A stretch of DNA of 47,037 nucleotides, from positions 1 through 47,037 of IMG/VR virus record IMGVR_UViG_3300012008_000008; one strand, written 5' to 3'. Shown here piece by piece: positions 6,532 through 13,542 of the stretch; positions within the stretch are counted from its first letter, which is position 1, and each line of letters begins with the position of its first letter. The notes under the pieces were generated by a model. That model was not told the DNA's origin. It did no database searches and saw nothing but the letters and a program-made list of their open reading frames with translations. The stretch is from a virus. Made by a program: the position numbers and the translations under genes.

Positions 6532-6714
6532 GCACCCGGCCCCTGCAACCATCCGACAAGTATCTCGGCGACGGCCTCTATGCCACGCACGACGGATTTC
6601 AATTCGAAATCCTTCGCGCACAACGGCCTCGCGAAAACGAACCGCGTGTTCATGGAGCCGGACGTGCTGTCCGCCTTCCTGCGCTACGTCAAGGAAGTGG
6701 AGACAAGCGCATGA
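6528..6714 (+). CDS. Small phage protein, frame-disrupted
   Basis: The start (ATG 6528) overlaps the previous stop as ATGA and the first frame reads YLGDGLYATHDGFQFEI, a family I recognise from rhizobial phages and genomes. Its usual end, TNRVFMEPDVLSAFLRYVKEV, is in the +1 frame and stops at 6712-6714, where the TGA overlaps the next gene's ATG. Removing one base near 6610-6616 (ATCCTTC) joins the halves. Either a sequence error or a real frameshift; without it the first frame runs on to 6986. Confidence 0.6.
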
Positions 6715-6986
6715 CTGGAAGACCATCAAACCAAGACCGACAGGAAGCAATCGAGTTCGGGTTCAAGACCTACACGGGCGCGACGCACGTGAAGTGTGGC
6801 ACCAACATCCGCTACACCAAGGGCGGCAGTTGCGTGCACTGTGCGCGCGTGATCGCGACCGAGCAGCGGGAAGCGCGCAAGTATCTGCTCTCAAGCGGTG
6901 CACTTGACAAGCCCGAGGAAATGGTTTTAGAAGAGACGGATGACGCCGAAGCCCGCAGTCAGGCAGCGGTTGACGATATGATGTGA
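6711..6986 (+). CDS. Small zinc-finger protein
   Basis: 91 residues from ATG 6711, coupled by ATGA to the +1-frame end of the previous gene. Residues about 20-42 read TYTGATHVKCGTNIRYTKGG then CVHC, the C-x-n-RY-x-n-C-x2-C finger common beside phage HNH nucleases. The C-terminal third is acidic. It carries no HNH motif itself. DNA binding is likely; role unknown. Confidence 0.6.
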   Translation: MTGRPSNQDRQEAIEFGFKTYTGATHVKCGTNIRYTKGGSCVHCARVIATEQREARKYLLSSGALDKPEEMVLEETDDAEARSQAAVDDMM

Positions 6987-7029
6987 TGAAGCTCGGCCAT
7001 GTGGCCGGGTATGCCATGGAGCAATCACG

Positions 7030-7848
7030 ATGCCTCGCCCTTCTCGCACGCCGAACCAGATCGCGATAGACTGCACGCGTAATCAAAATCTGATCGACTG
7101 TTTTCTCAGCGGACAGATTTCGTCGCAACAGTGGGAGCACCATCTCGCTGACGAGCCCGGACTACAGACCGCATGGGAGAGACGGCCCTACAAGCTTAGC
7201 GACGGCACGGATATTTCGCGCAAGACCGTTGATCAGATCAAGGCCGCGCAACAGCGGGCTGATCTCGCTTTCCTCGACAAAGCGCGCACGCGCTCCCCGA
7301 AGTATCCCACGCTCGACGAGGCATTGCGTCGTCGGCAGATGCGACGCGAAGCTCTCGCGGCCCGCGTGCTGCTCGGCCTCGTGCCGCTCGGCATCATCGG
7401 CTCCATCTGGAACAGCATAGGCTGGATCATCGCCGGGTTCGCGTTCCTCGGCTTCGTCCTCACGTGCTTCATCGCGGGCGACCGTGTCCCGCACAACGGG
7501 AGCCGTCATGGTAGCATTCATGGCCAACCCACTCGGGACTGTTTCCGGTATTGTCCTTTCGCTTACTTCTTTCGCAGCCTTCGCAACGGTGCACTGCATC
7601 CGTGTCAATCGACGACGGCGGGCGCAGCACAAGAAGCAGGAGCTTTGCTAGTGGTCCTCCCAGATAGATTTGACCTTGCGGAGCAACTCCGCCGCGCGGC
7701 GCATGACAGACGCATCGCGAGGAAGTACGAGACCAAGCGCGACCGTTATGACAGACGCCTGCCACTATGGTTTCTGGCCTTTGGGATCGCGATCCTCACT
7801 CTCGGAATATTTCTAGCATCATGGGCGACGCCAAGATGGCTGATGTGA
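7030..7848 (+). CDS. Membrane protein ORF, possibly a run-on of two genes
   Basis: From ATG 7030 the frame is open for 272 codons. Residues 1-115 are soluble and basic; about 116-152 form two hydrophobic segments (VLLGLVPLGIIGSIW, WIIAGFAFLGFVLTCFIAG). The next 55 residues are rich in His, Arg, Cys and Ser and look out of frame, where another frame holds a convincing small membrane gene (7508-7651). From 7651 the frame looks genuine again, with its own GTG and AGGAG site. I suspect a lost stop near 7510 and two separate genes, but a single protein cannot be excluded. Confidence 0.5.
   Translation: MPRPSRTPNQIAIDCTRNQNLIDCFLSGQISSQQWEHHLADEPGLQTAWERRPYKLSDGTDISRKTVDQIKAAQQRADLAFLDKARTRSPKYPTLDEALRRRQMRREALAARVLLGLVPLGIIGSIWNSIGWIIAGFAFLGFVLTCFIAGDRVPHNGSRHGSIHGQPTRDCFRYCPFAYFFRSLRNGALHPCQSTTAGAAQEAGALLVVLPDRFDLAEQLRRAAHDRRIARKYETKRDRYDRRLPLWFLAFGIAILTLGIFLASWATPRWLM
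7508..7651 (+). CDS. 47-residue membrane protein nested in another frame
   Basis: ATG 7508 follows CGGGAG at six bases. The product MVAFMANPLGTVSGIVLSLT... has one strong hydrophobic helix (about residues 8-28) and a very basic tail (RVNRRRRAQHKK). The stop shares one base with a GTG start at 7651. The +1 frame looks more protein-like here than the long ORF that covers it. Confidence 0.55.
   Translation: MVAFMANPLGTVSGIVLSLTSFAAFATVHCIRVNRRRRAQHKKQELC
7651..7848 (+). CDS. 65-residue membrane protein (alternative split)
   Basis: GTG 7651 follows AGGAG at eight bases and overlaps the previous stop by one base. The first 45 residues are basic and helical (FDLAEQLRRAAHDRRIARKY); the last 20 form a membrane span (WFLAFGIAILTLGIFLASW). 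It is in frame with the ORF from 7030, so it is either the end of that protein or a separate gene. Confidence 0.45.
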   Translation: MVLPDRFDLAEQLRRAAHDRRIARKYETKRDRYDRRLPLWFLAFGIAILTLGIFLASWATPRWLM

Positions 7849-8453
7849 CTGATTTCAAATGCGATGTCTGCAATGACAATAAGCGCATCCGGCTGCCGAC
7901 GATGCGGCGGCTTGAGTGCACCGCCAGTCAGCTTGATGACACGCCAATCTCCGCGACGGACCCGGGCTGGAAAGAATTCGACTGCCCGCAGTGCGTGCCG
8001 CTCGTGCCGTACCGGCGCGTGCGCGCGCTCTCGCTCGTCACCAAATATCCGGCGGACGATTTCGGCAAGTATCAGATGCCCATCGAGCGTTCGCTCGCGG
8101 CGCGTTTCGGCGAATACCTGTTGCGTGAGGGGCTACTCAGGTTCGTGCACTCGGGCTCGGCTGACATGGGCACGCCATCGGACAAGATCACCGTGACCGC
8201 TCGCCTTGGGGTAGTATCGCGCGAAGATACGTTGAAGAGCGGAGCCGTGCCAGAAGTGGCGCTGGCCGTCTCGCCGAAGATACCTCAGAAGCTGACGCGT
8301 CAGGAGCGGGACCGGCTGGACAGGATTTCGCCTCGTGCCGTGGCGTGGAAGCCGCCGCCGCTGCCCGGGGAGCGGAGCGAGGATGTGATAACCGATGAGT
8401 TCGACGAGCCGAAGACCGCGCTCGCGAACCGCTTCTCGGGGCTGGAGATATGA
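7821..8453 (+). CDS. Hypothetical protein with N-terminal zinc ribbon
   Basis: About 210 residues from ATG 7821 (MGDAKMADVTDFKCDVC); ATG 7836 is an alternative. CDVC near residue 14 and CPQC near 55 form a likely zinc ribbon. The rest has an amphipathic middle (RSLAARFGEYLLREGLL), a beta pair and a polar C-terminus. It overlaps the membrane gene upstream by 28 bases; the next start overlaps its stop as ATGA. Not recognised. Confidence 0.65.
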   Translation: MGDAKMADVTDFKCDVCNDNKRIRLPTMRRLECTASQLDDTPISATDPGWKEFDCPQCVPLVPYRRVRALSLVTKYPADDFGKYQMPIERSLAARFGEYLLREGLLRFVHSGSADMGTPSDKITVTARLGVVSREDTLKSGAVPEVALAVSPKIPQKLTRQERDRLDRISPRAVAWKPPPLPGERSEDVITDEFDEPKTALANRFSGLEI

Positions 8454-8601
8454 CACACGACATTTTTTGCAAGGGCGTGAGGCTTGACGACCATCACGCG
8501 GATTGTGCTTTACGCTCGACGACAAGCCGCACGCGGCCTTCCGTGATGGCCTTCCGGCAGTGCGGTGGTTTCCAGTATCGACAATCAGGAGCGTGACATG
8601 A
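8450..8601 (+). CDS. Small protein, probably frame-disrupted
   Basis: ATG 8450 overlaps the upstream stop as ATGA and reads MTHDIFCKGVRLDDHHADC. The same frame ends at 8596 with an unconvincing tail. The -1 frame reads CFTLDDKPHAAFRDGLPAVR and ends at 8599-8601 in ATGA overlap with the next gene, suggesting the true C-terminus. A missing base near 8505-8510 would join them. Not recognised. Confidence 0.4.
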
Positions 8602-8942
8602 CCGCTTGGCAAATCGCATCGCTCCCCCAGGCGTTCATTGACCGGTGCGAGCCGCACTGCACCGCGTGGGTGCAGGCGACCGCGTCTCTCTGGGGCATGT
8701 CGAGCAGCCACGATCTCGACGAGCCGGTATGTCTGAGCGATGAGGTCCCCGTGCGACTGCGGTGGGACGGTGATGTGACTGTCGCCGACCGCCCGCTCTC
8801 GCTGACTACTACACGCGCAGCGACGCACATCGCGATCCGCTACTACTTCAAGAACGGGGAGTTCATAGAGGCGGACCTCATCGGTGTCCCGCATCTCAAC
8901 TTCGGCGAGACAGCCAACATCGACTGGAGACCACTGACATGA
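8598..8942 (+). CDS. Hypothetical protein
   Basis: 114 residues from ATG 8598, which has CAGGAG six to seven bases upstream. Contains WVQATASLWGMSSSHDL and a beta-rich second half (PVRLRWDGDVTVADRPL, HIAIRYYFKNGEFIEADLIG). No membrane span or metal motif. Not recognised; coupled by ATGA to the next gene. Confidence 0.65.
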   Translation: MTAWQIASLPQAFIDRCEPHCTAWVQATASLWGMSSSHDLDEPVCLSDEVPVRLRWDGDVTVADRPLSLTTTRAATHIAIRYYFKNGEFIEADLIGVPHLNFGETANIDWRPLT

Positions 8943-9139
8943 TCGTCAAACGCAATCGCCCCGAGCGTGGTATCTTCTATGCGATCTGGCCGAGACGGAC
9001 GCTGGTCGGCTGGGCCTGCTTCGAATGGCTGCACTTCGAGTGGGTCGAAGGCTGGGGCTGGGGCAGCAGCGGGTTCTATCGCTACGCGCGTTACATCCCG
9101 GAGGCCCGCTACGACGCGGGCGAGCGCCGCCAGTTTTGA
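8939..9139 (+). CDS. Small Trp/Tyr/Arg-rich protein
   Basis: 66 residues from ATG 8939 (ATGA overlap). Unusually aromatic: nine Trp and several Tyr and Phe, for example WACFEWLHFEWVEGWGWG, with a basic N-terminus. Possibly a small beta-sheet protein. Not recognised. Confidence 0.6.
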   Translation: MIVKRNRPERGIFYAIWPRRTLVGWACFEWLHFEWVEGWGWGSSGFYRYARYIPEARYDAGERRQF

Positions 9140-9152
9140 ATGGAGGACTGAA

Positions 9153-9362
9153 ATGGATTTGAACAGCGCCACTCATACATGCCAGTGCGGCGGCTTCGTC
9201 CGAGACGACGCGACCATGTCGCCCGGCTGGAGCATGCGCTGGGTCGCCGCCGAGAAGCTGCTCTACTACTTCGACCCGAGAGGCGAGAGGCGACACAAGG
9301 TTCAATTCAGCGACGCTCAACGCGCATCCTATCAGTGGCGAACTACACTCGACGGACAATAA
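9153..9362 (+). CDS. Small hypothetical protein
   Basis: 69 residues from ATG 9153, set by GGAGG seven bases upstream; the frame is open further back but has no better site. CQCGGFVRDD near the N-terminus may be half of a metal site. The middle reads GWSMRWVAAEKLLYYF. Not recognised. Confidence 0.6.
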   Translation: MDLNSATHTCQCGGFVRDDATMSPGWSMRWVAAEKLLYYFDPRGERRHKVQFSDAQRASYQWRTTLDGQ

Positions 9363-9375
9363 GAAAGGAACGACG

Positions 9376-9708
9376 ATGTCTCCCTACACCATTATCGGCT
9401 TGGCATTTCTCGCGGTCCTTGCGACCACGATCCTCGCGCTTTCGATGAGCCCACGCCCTCGTAAGCGAGAGCGTGAGGTCGAGCGCGCGACTGCGGGTGA
9501 CGGCTATCACTACAAGCGCAACATGACCTTTGAGAAGATCAAGCGCGAGATGGACCCGAAGCCTGCGCCGTTCGGCAAACGCACGAAGCCTCCGCTCACG
9601 CCACGCGAGACCGACAGGCTCGTTGATGTTCACGATGATCTTCGAGAGCGTGACTACGGCAGGCGTGATCCCCTGAGCGACCCCGACAGCTTCAAGGGGC
9701 CAAAGTAA
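9376..9708 (+). CDS. Membrane-anchored basic protein
   Basis: 110 residues from ATG 9376 with AAAGGAA upstream. Residues about 4-24 form one membrane span (YTIIGLAFLAVLATTILAL), followed by a highly charged region (PRPRKREREVERATAGDG) predicted to be cytoplasmic. Function unknown. Confidence 0.65.
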   Translation: MSPYTIIGLAFLAVLATTILALSMSPRPRKREREVERATAGDGYHYKRNMTFEKIKREMDPKPAPFGKRTKPPLTPRETDRLVDVHDDLRERDYGRRDPLSDPDSFKGPK

Positions 9709-9709
9709 A

Positions 9710-9901
9710 ATGCGGACCAGCGCCGTCCCGGTCCTTGACAAGGACGGAGAGGTCGTGCTCTACGACATATTCATCGATAACGAGTGGCACGGCTCCCGCC
9801 GGTTGCTGCGCTATGCAGAGGACTACATCAATGGCCACATCAGCAGAACAGTTGATCCTGCGGGGATTGCACCTCGTGATCCGGGCGTGCTTCTCGCCTA
9901 A
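9710..9901 (+). CDS. Small hypothetical protein
   Basis: 63 residues from ATG 9710, one base after the previous stop. Reads VPVLDKDGEVVLYDIFIDNE, a beta hairpin pattern, then a helix. Its last 23 codons overlap the next gene in another frame, an unusually long overlap (71 bases) here, so the annotated C-terminus may be extended by an indel. Confidence 0.55.
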   Translation: MRTSAVPVLDKDGEVVLYDIFIDNEWHGSRRLLRYAEDYINGHISRTVDPAGIAPRDPGVLLA

Positions 9902-10061
9902 TGATCCGGTCGATCAGGCGAAGCATTTCGCCGCGATGACGCAGGACATCGGCCCATGGCTTACCGACTACGCCGCCGAGATCGAGAAGCCCGCCATAGA
10001 CTTCACGCTCGACTTCACGGCGAAGCCGGAGGGCGACGGAGAAGGCGGGCTCCAGCAGTGA
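9831..10061 (+). CDS. Small helical hypothetical protein
   Basis: 76 residues from ATG 9831 (MATSAEQLILRGLHLVIRAC), with AGAGGA about eight bases upstream. Helical; the C-terminus is acidic and Gly-rich. The stop shares a base with the next start (TGATG). Not recognised. Confidence 0.6.
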   Translation: MATSAEQLILRGLHLVIRACFSPNDPVDQAKHFAAMTQDIGPWLTDYAAEIEKPAIDFTLDFTAKPEGDGEGGLQQ

Positions 10062-10297
10062 TGGACCTCGTCACCCTCTTATCGGAAATCCCGGACGGAC
10101 GTGAACTCAGCCTGTCGCGCAAGCCCGAGGGCATCCTCATCCAAATCGATGACTACGATAAGGGGACGCACGCTCGCAAGCTGATACCCTGCGCGGATGT
10201 CGCTCGCGCCGTGGACTTCGACAAGCTCTTCATCAATCGGCTCCGCCTCGTCAACGCGATGCTGGACCACGAAATAAAGGACCGGCCCCATGGCTAA
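10061..10297 (+). CDS. Small hypothetical protein
   Basis: 78 residues from ATG 10061 (TGATG junction). Begins MDLVTLLSEIPDGRELSLSR, mixed alpha/beta, and ends in a helix. It overlaps the next start by eight bases. Not recognised. Confidence 0.6.
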   Translation: MDLVTLLSEIPDGRELSLSRKPEGILIQIDDYDKGTHARKLIPCADVARAVDFDKLFINRLRLVNAMLDHEIKDRPHG

Positions 10298-10679
10298 GAC
10301 ACGTCGCACGAAACAGAACCGCTCGCCCGGGCGGCCCTTCCGCAACGCCAAGGCCTTCGTCGCCGAGAAGGGTGACAAAGTCGCCGTCGCGGGCGCGCGC
10401 GGGCGGACCAAAGTCGTCCGCGTCACGAACGATGATGGCAAGAGGGTCACCTCGGTCCGCTCAGTCGAGATCGTGCCCCAAGTCGCGGCGAAGCCGGTCG
10501 GCGACCGCAAGCCCATTGGTGTCTTCGTGGGTCGTCAGTACACGGGCGTCGCGCGCAGCAAGCCCTACCCATATCGCAGCGTCAAGCGGGGCGGCCCTCC
10601 GGCGGTTGCGCCGGTCGGCCTGATGGCGCGGGCCGCGAAAGCGGTCAAGCGCGTCATTGTCCGCGACGCGGCTGAATAA
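10290..10679 (+). CDS. Basic hypothetical protein
   Basis: 129 residues from ATG 10290. Strongly basic throughout (MAKTRRTKQNRSPGRPFRNA; C-terminal RAAKAVKRVIVRDAAE), with a KVAVAGARGRTKVVRVTNDDG segment that looks like a small beta barrel. Nucleic-acid binding is likely from composition alone. It is the last gene before a gap that carries leftward coding remnants. Confidence 0.6.
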   Translation: MAKTRRTKQNRSPGRPFRNAKAFVAEKGDKVAVAGARGRTKVVRVTNDDGKRVTSVRSVEIVPQVAAKPVGDRKPIGVFVGRQYTGVARSKPYPYRSVKRGGPPAVAPVGLMARAAKAVKRVIVRDAAE

Positions 10680-10816
10680 CGGCTTGATTGTGAAAAATAG
10701 GCCCGCGAAAAATTCAGCGAAGAAGTTTCCCAGAAGCGGTGGACGAAGTCCGGCTTACCGAACGCCTTGACAGCGGCCCAGTAGCGGTCATCCTTGAAGC
10801 CGACGAAGTGAAACAT
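10565..10816 (-). CDS. Leftward small protein facing the rightward operon
   Basis: ATG 10816 opens an 83-residue frame beginning MFHFVGFKDDRYWAAVKAFG and continuing to DFVHRFW, a family I recall from rhizobia (H/Y-F-x-G-F-x-x-D-x-Y-W ... PDFIHR-W). The last half overlaps the end of the rightward gene at 10290 and loses family character, so the true end may be elsewhere or the gene truncated. Confidence 0.5.
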   Translation of the reverse strand: MFHFVGFKDDRYWAAVKAFGKPDFVHRFWETSSLNFSRAYFSQSSRYSAASRTMTRLTAFAARAIRPTGATAGGPPRLTLRYG

Positions 10817-10828
10817 GGTGTTCCCGGT

Positions 10829-10930
10829 TCAATACATGAAAAAGATTTTGCCACTGACAACGTAGAGATCGATCTCGTGACGCTCGCACGCCTTGCTCAG
10901 TGCGTCACCTAGACCGTTCGCTTCTAGCAT
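10829..10930 (-). pseudogene. Leftward gene remnant
   Basis: The frame ending at 10829 reads MLEANGLGDALSKACERHEI ... VSGKIFFMY from an ATG at 10930. It stays open and protein-like upstream (TRNGHGVGFWDRQ) to 10990 with no start codon before a TAG at 10991-10993. It looks like the 3' part of a gene that has lost its 5' end, paired with the leftward gene at 10816. Confidence 0.4.
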
Positions 10931-11068
10931 CTGGCGATCCCAGAACCCTACGCCATGCCCATTTCGCGTCGGACCCGCTACCGGGTCGGGCTAACAAGCG
11001 AGCCCGACGCGAGCAACGTCTCATGGCGGTGATCAACGCCGCTATCGAGCAACATGGAGAGCACTGAG

Positions 11069-11353
11069 ATGAAACGCACGATCCTCGCCGCTGTCGCGGC
11101 GCTCGCGCTGACCACGTCGGCCAGCGCGCTCGAAATCACTATCCGCCACGCGCCCACGATCCTGTTCACACCGGGCTCGGCGGCGCGTATCATCAACATC
11201 CCGGGGCCGGTCGGCATCGTCGAGCAGAAAGAGCACGACGCGGCCATTGCCCGGTGGACGGATCACTGCAAGCCGACCGAGCATGTCGGCGAGTATGGCG
11301 TGATCCATCTGACCTACGCGCACCCCGGCTGCGAATTTGGAGAAGGCGAGTGA
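11069..11353 (+). CDS. Secreted/periplasmic small protein
   Basis: 94 residues from ATG 11069, preceded by GGAGAG at eight bases. A clear Sec signal peptide (MKRTILAAVAALALTTSASA, cleavage expected after ASA) precedes a mature part of about 74 residues with two Cys (DHCKP, PGCEF) that could form a disulfide. Not recognised. Confidence 0.7.
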   Translation: MKRTILAAVAALALTTSASALEITIRHAPTILFTPGSAARIINIPGPVGIVEQKEHDAAIARWTDHCKPTEHVGEYGVIHLTYAHPGCEFGEGE

Positions 11354-11427
11354 CCATCAGTCCAAAAGTTATCGGCGTCGCCTTCGTGGCGACGCTGCTA
11401 GTCCTAGTCATATTTGGAGGGCACTGA
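11350..11427 (+). CDS. 25-residue membrane peptide
   Basis: A GTG start overlaps the previous stop as GTGA; the peptide (M)TISPKVIGVAFVATLLVL...GGH is one hydrophobic helix. Its 3' end supplies the GGAGGG site of the next gene. Tiny, but coupling and composition argue for translation. Confidence 0.5.
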   Translation: MTISPKVIGVAFVATLLVLVIFGGH

Positions 11428-11429
11428 CC

Positions 11430-11774
11430 ATGGCCGACCTGTTCAAGGGTCCCTTGTGGACGATCCCGCGCTACCCCGGCGACTGTGTTCGGAGCCAGTT
11501 GCTCCGGCGCGGCGACGAGATGGGCGAGGTTTGCCTTCAACTCTATGAGACGTTCGCGACGGCATGTTCACTCTTGCCCGGCAGCAATGTAAGCTCGTGC
11601 GGCGACACTCCGAAGACATGGCCGGAGAAATCGCAAACGGTGCATTCCAGTCAGGCCGCCGACGAGGCGTTTGACAGACTGCTCGGCGAGGCGTATGCCG
11701 ACGGCTGGCAGAACTACGATCCAGAGGGCGGCGTCACCATCGATTGGATGACCGGAAGGGAGAGTGATGGCTAA
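11430..11774 (+). CDS. Hypothetical protein
   Basis: 114 residues from ATG 11430 with GGAGGG eight bases upstream. Begins MADLFKGPLWTIPRYPGDCV; polar, with Cys at several positions and an acidic C-terminus. It overlaps the next gene by eight bases. Not recognised. Confidence 0.6.
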   Translation: MADLFKGPLWTIPRYPGDCVRSQLLRRGDEMGEVCLQLYETFATACSLLPGSNVSSCGDTPKTWPEKSQTVHSSQAADEAFDRLLGEAYADGWQNYDPEGGVTIDWMTGRESDG

Positions 11775-12063
11775 CCTGTTCAAGGAAGCGAAACGTGGCA
11801 AGCACAGACCGCGCGTCCTCAACGGCAGCCTCTCGACCGGACAGACGGTCGAGTGGATGCCGCCAGACGACAGCGGCATGTGCACTGCCCGGCAGCTACT
11901 TCACACGCTCGACGTTTGGTCCGGCTCTGGCGAAGGCCGCGTCGAGTATCAGGTTCAATTAACCGACGACGAAATGATCCGCGTCACGAGCGAATGGCTT
12001 GTGAACTTCCATCATCAGCAGCAACAGAGGACCCGTGATGCCCAGCGCAAACCTAAGCCTTGA
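11767..12063 (+). CDS. Hypothetical protein
   Basis: 98 residues from ATG 11767; a GTG one codon earlier is possible. AGGGAGAG lies just upstream. N-terminus basic (MANLFKEAKRGKHRPRVLNG), then a mixed region with LLHTLDVWSGSGEGRVEY and a Gln-rich C-terminus. Overlaps the next gene by 26 bases. Not recognised. Confidence 0.6.
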   Translation: MANLFKEAKRGKHRPRVLNGSLSTGQTVEWMPPDDSGMCTARQLLHTLDVWSGSGEGRVEYQVQLTDDEMIRVTSEWLVNFHHQQQQRTRDAQRKPKP

Positions 12064-12325
12064 CGACGTGCTCCGCGACATCGCGGCGCGCGGCGAACTC
12101 AGTCACATTTCGCTCGCGCCGTCTCAGAACGGAAAGCTCTGGCGCGCGTCGTTCGCGATGTGCTCGCATTGGGGCGTCTCGTTTGCCGAGGACGCGGACC
12201 CGGCGAAGGCGCTCATCCTCGCCTGCACCTCGGCGAAGCTCAAGAAGCCGAGGACCACGATCACTTTGAAGCCGGAACCTGAGCCGCCAGCGGAGGCGGA
12301 GGACCCGGTTGCCGACCTCATGTAG
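12038..12325 (+). CDS. Hypothetical protein
   Basis: 95 residues from ATG 12038 (MPSANLSLDDVLRDIAARGE) with AGAGGA upstream. A small alpha/beta part (LWRASFAMCSHWGVSFAEDA) and a Pro/Glu-rich tail. Last gene of the accessory run; a TTGTCAGTTGTTC element starts three bases after its stop. Confidence 0.6.
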   Translation: MPSANLSLDDVLRDIAARGELSHISLAPSQNGKLWRASFAMCSHWGVSFAEDADPAKALILACTSAKLKKPRTTITLKPEPEPPAEAEDPVADLM

Positions 12326-12327
12326 TT

Positions 12328-12363
12328 TTGTCAGTTGTTCCGCGAGCCGGGATCGGCTAAGTT
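12328..12363 (+). promoter_or_regulatory. TTGTCAGTTGTTC element, copy 1
   Basis: TTGTCAGTTGTTC (12328-12340), 17 bases, TAAGTT (12358-12363). Read as a promoter with TTGTTC as -35, transcription would start near 12370, about 23 bases before ATG 12393. Confidence 0.55.
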
Positions 12364-12392
12364 CAACGACCATTCCGACTGGAGCGCACACC

Positions 12393-12644
12393 ATGGCCAA
12401 GCTCAAAGCAAAGACCCGCAACAAATTTCCTGCATCCAAATTCGGCCTACCCGGTGCGAAGGGAAGCGGCAAGGCCAAGGGCAAGTACCCGATGCCTGAC
12501 AAATCCCACGCGGCTGACGCGGAGGGCCGCGCGACCCAGATGGTCGCCAAGGGTAAGCTTTCCCCCGTGCAGGCCGCGAAGATCAGACACAAGGCTGCTG
12601 CTGTTCTCGGCAAGCACGATAGCGCCTATCACAATCAGGGCTGA
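12393..12644 (+). CDS. Small basic protein, DUF6582-like
   Basis: 83 residues from ATG 12393. Contains KFGLPGAKGSGKAKGKYPMP then DKSHAADAEGRATQMVAKGKLSP, matching the phage pattern F-x-L-P ... Y-P-I/M-x-D-x-x-H-A-x-x-A that I associate with DUF6582 domains near head genes. Lys-rich and probably DNA- or capsid-associated. First gene after the promoter-like element. Confidence 0.6.
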   Translation: MAKLKAKTRNKFPASKFGLPGAKGSGKAKGKYPMPDKSHAADAEGRATQMVAKGKLSPVQAAKIRHKAAAVLGKHDSAYHNQG

Positions 12645-12649
12645 GGTCC

Positions 12650-13111
12650 ATGAAAGACGCACTAGGACATGGCAGCAATTCGCGACTAGGACCGAACGGC
12701 AAAAGCATCATGCCGAGCCGCCCGTTCCGTGAGAGCGACGCGGCTGCGGCTGCCGCGCTTGCGAACGGACCGAAGTCGGCTCCCGCTCCAGTTCATGATA
12801 GCATGGCCCCCCGCACCTTTGGCGGCGACAATCCGGGCATAAAAGCCTTCGCGCCATCGCGCTTCGGCAAGCTCGTATCTGAGTTCGCGAAGTCCTCAAG
12901 CGGCGAGGGCATGGTGCCCAAGGCCCTCGAAGACTTCGACTTCCGTGAGAAAGGCCCGGCTGAGATTGGGAACACCATGAAGGATGTCGCAGCAAGTATG
13001 CACGAGGGCAAGCTCGACTTGCACTCGCTTGTCCACTTCGCGCACTTCCTCGGCTTCCTCGGCTTCCTCGCCGTGATCGACTGGATTGCGTTGGGACTGG
13101 GAGCGAAATAG
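12650..13111 (+). CDS. KDALGHGSN-tagged protein 1, C-terminal hydrophobic
   Basis: 153 residues from ATG 12650. Starts MKDALGHGSNSRLGPNGKSI, the tag shared by five neighbours; then a second shared motif KSAPAPVHDSM. The middle is helical and charged (EDFDFREKGPAEIGNTMKDV). The last 35 residues are hydrophobic (HFAHFLGFLGFLAVIDWIAL), a possible membrane span. The pattern of common tag plus different body suggests a targeting signal, for example virion packaging. Inference only. Confidence 0.65.
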   Translation: MKDALGHGSNSRLGPNGKSIMPSRPFRESDAAAAAALANGPKSAPAPVHDSMAPRTFGGDNPGIKAFAPSRFGKLVSEFAKSSSGEGMVPKALEDFDFREKGPAEIGNTMKDVAASMHEGKLDLHSLVHFAHFLGFLGFLAVIDWIALGLGAK

Positions 13112-13369
13112 ATGAAAGATGCGTTGGGACACGGAAGCAACTCGACGGGGCGCGGGCCGTACCTTCGACCTGATGGTCGTAGCATTCTGCCAACTGTTCC
13201 TGCTCGTGGCGGTGATGGGCATCCTGTTTCGGATGAGGCGGCAGCGCAGGCCCTGATGACGAAGTCGGCAGCGGCTCCAGTTCATTCAGCATTCGGACAG
13301 CGCGCCGTGGCTCCGGCGGCGAAGCCCGCGCGCCATCCGGTCGAAATATATCGGGGCAACCCGCTATGA
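13112..13369 (+). CDS. KDALGHGSN-tagged protein 2
   Basis: 85 residues from ATG 13112, directly after the previous stop. Starts MKDALGHGSNSTGRGPYLRP; has GRSILP (compare GKSIMP in protein 1) and KSAAAPVHSAF. The rest is disordered and Pro/Ala-rich, so it seems to be little more than the tag region. Coupled by ATGA to the next gene. Confidence 0.65.
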   Translation: MKDALGHGSNSTGRGPYLRPDGRSILPTVPARGGDGHPVSDEAAAQALMTKSAAAPVHSAFGQRAVAPAAKPARHPVEIYRGNPL

Positions 13370-13539
13370 GCAAACCACGCAAGGGGCAAAACGAAGCAGC
13401 GGATGCACTTCGCTACGGTAGCAAGTCTGGCACGGTGCCAACGCACGATGCAATGGACAACGGGCCAGACGAAGACGATCCCGATCCGAACGGCGACTGG
13501 GAAGACGAAGACTGGGACGCCTACGATCAAAGGAACTAA
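13366..13539 (+). CDS. 57-residue acidic protein with variant tag
   Basis: ATG 13366 overlaps the previous stop as ATGA. The N-terminus (MSKPRKGQNEAADALRYGSK) carries a degenerate ALxxGS version of the tag, followed by TVPTHDAM, like the APVHDSM motif of its neighbours. The second half is acidic with Asp, Glu and Trp (GDWEDEDWDAYDQ). Probably of common origin with the tagged genes. Confidence 0.6.
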   Translation: MSKPRKGQNEAADALRYGSKSGTVPTHDAMDNGPDEDDPDPNGDWEDEDWDAYDQRN

Positions 13540-13542
13540 GTG

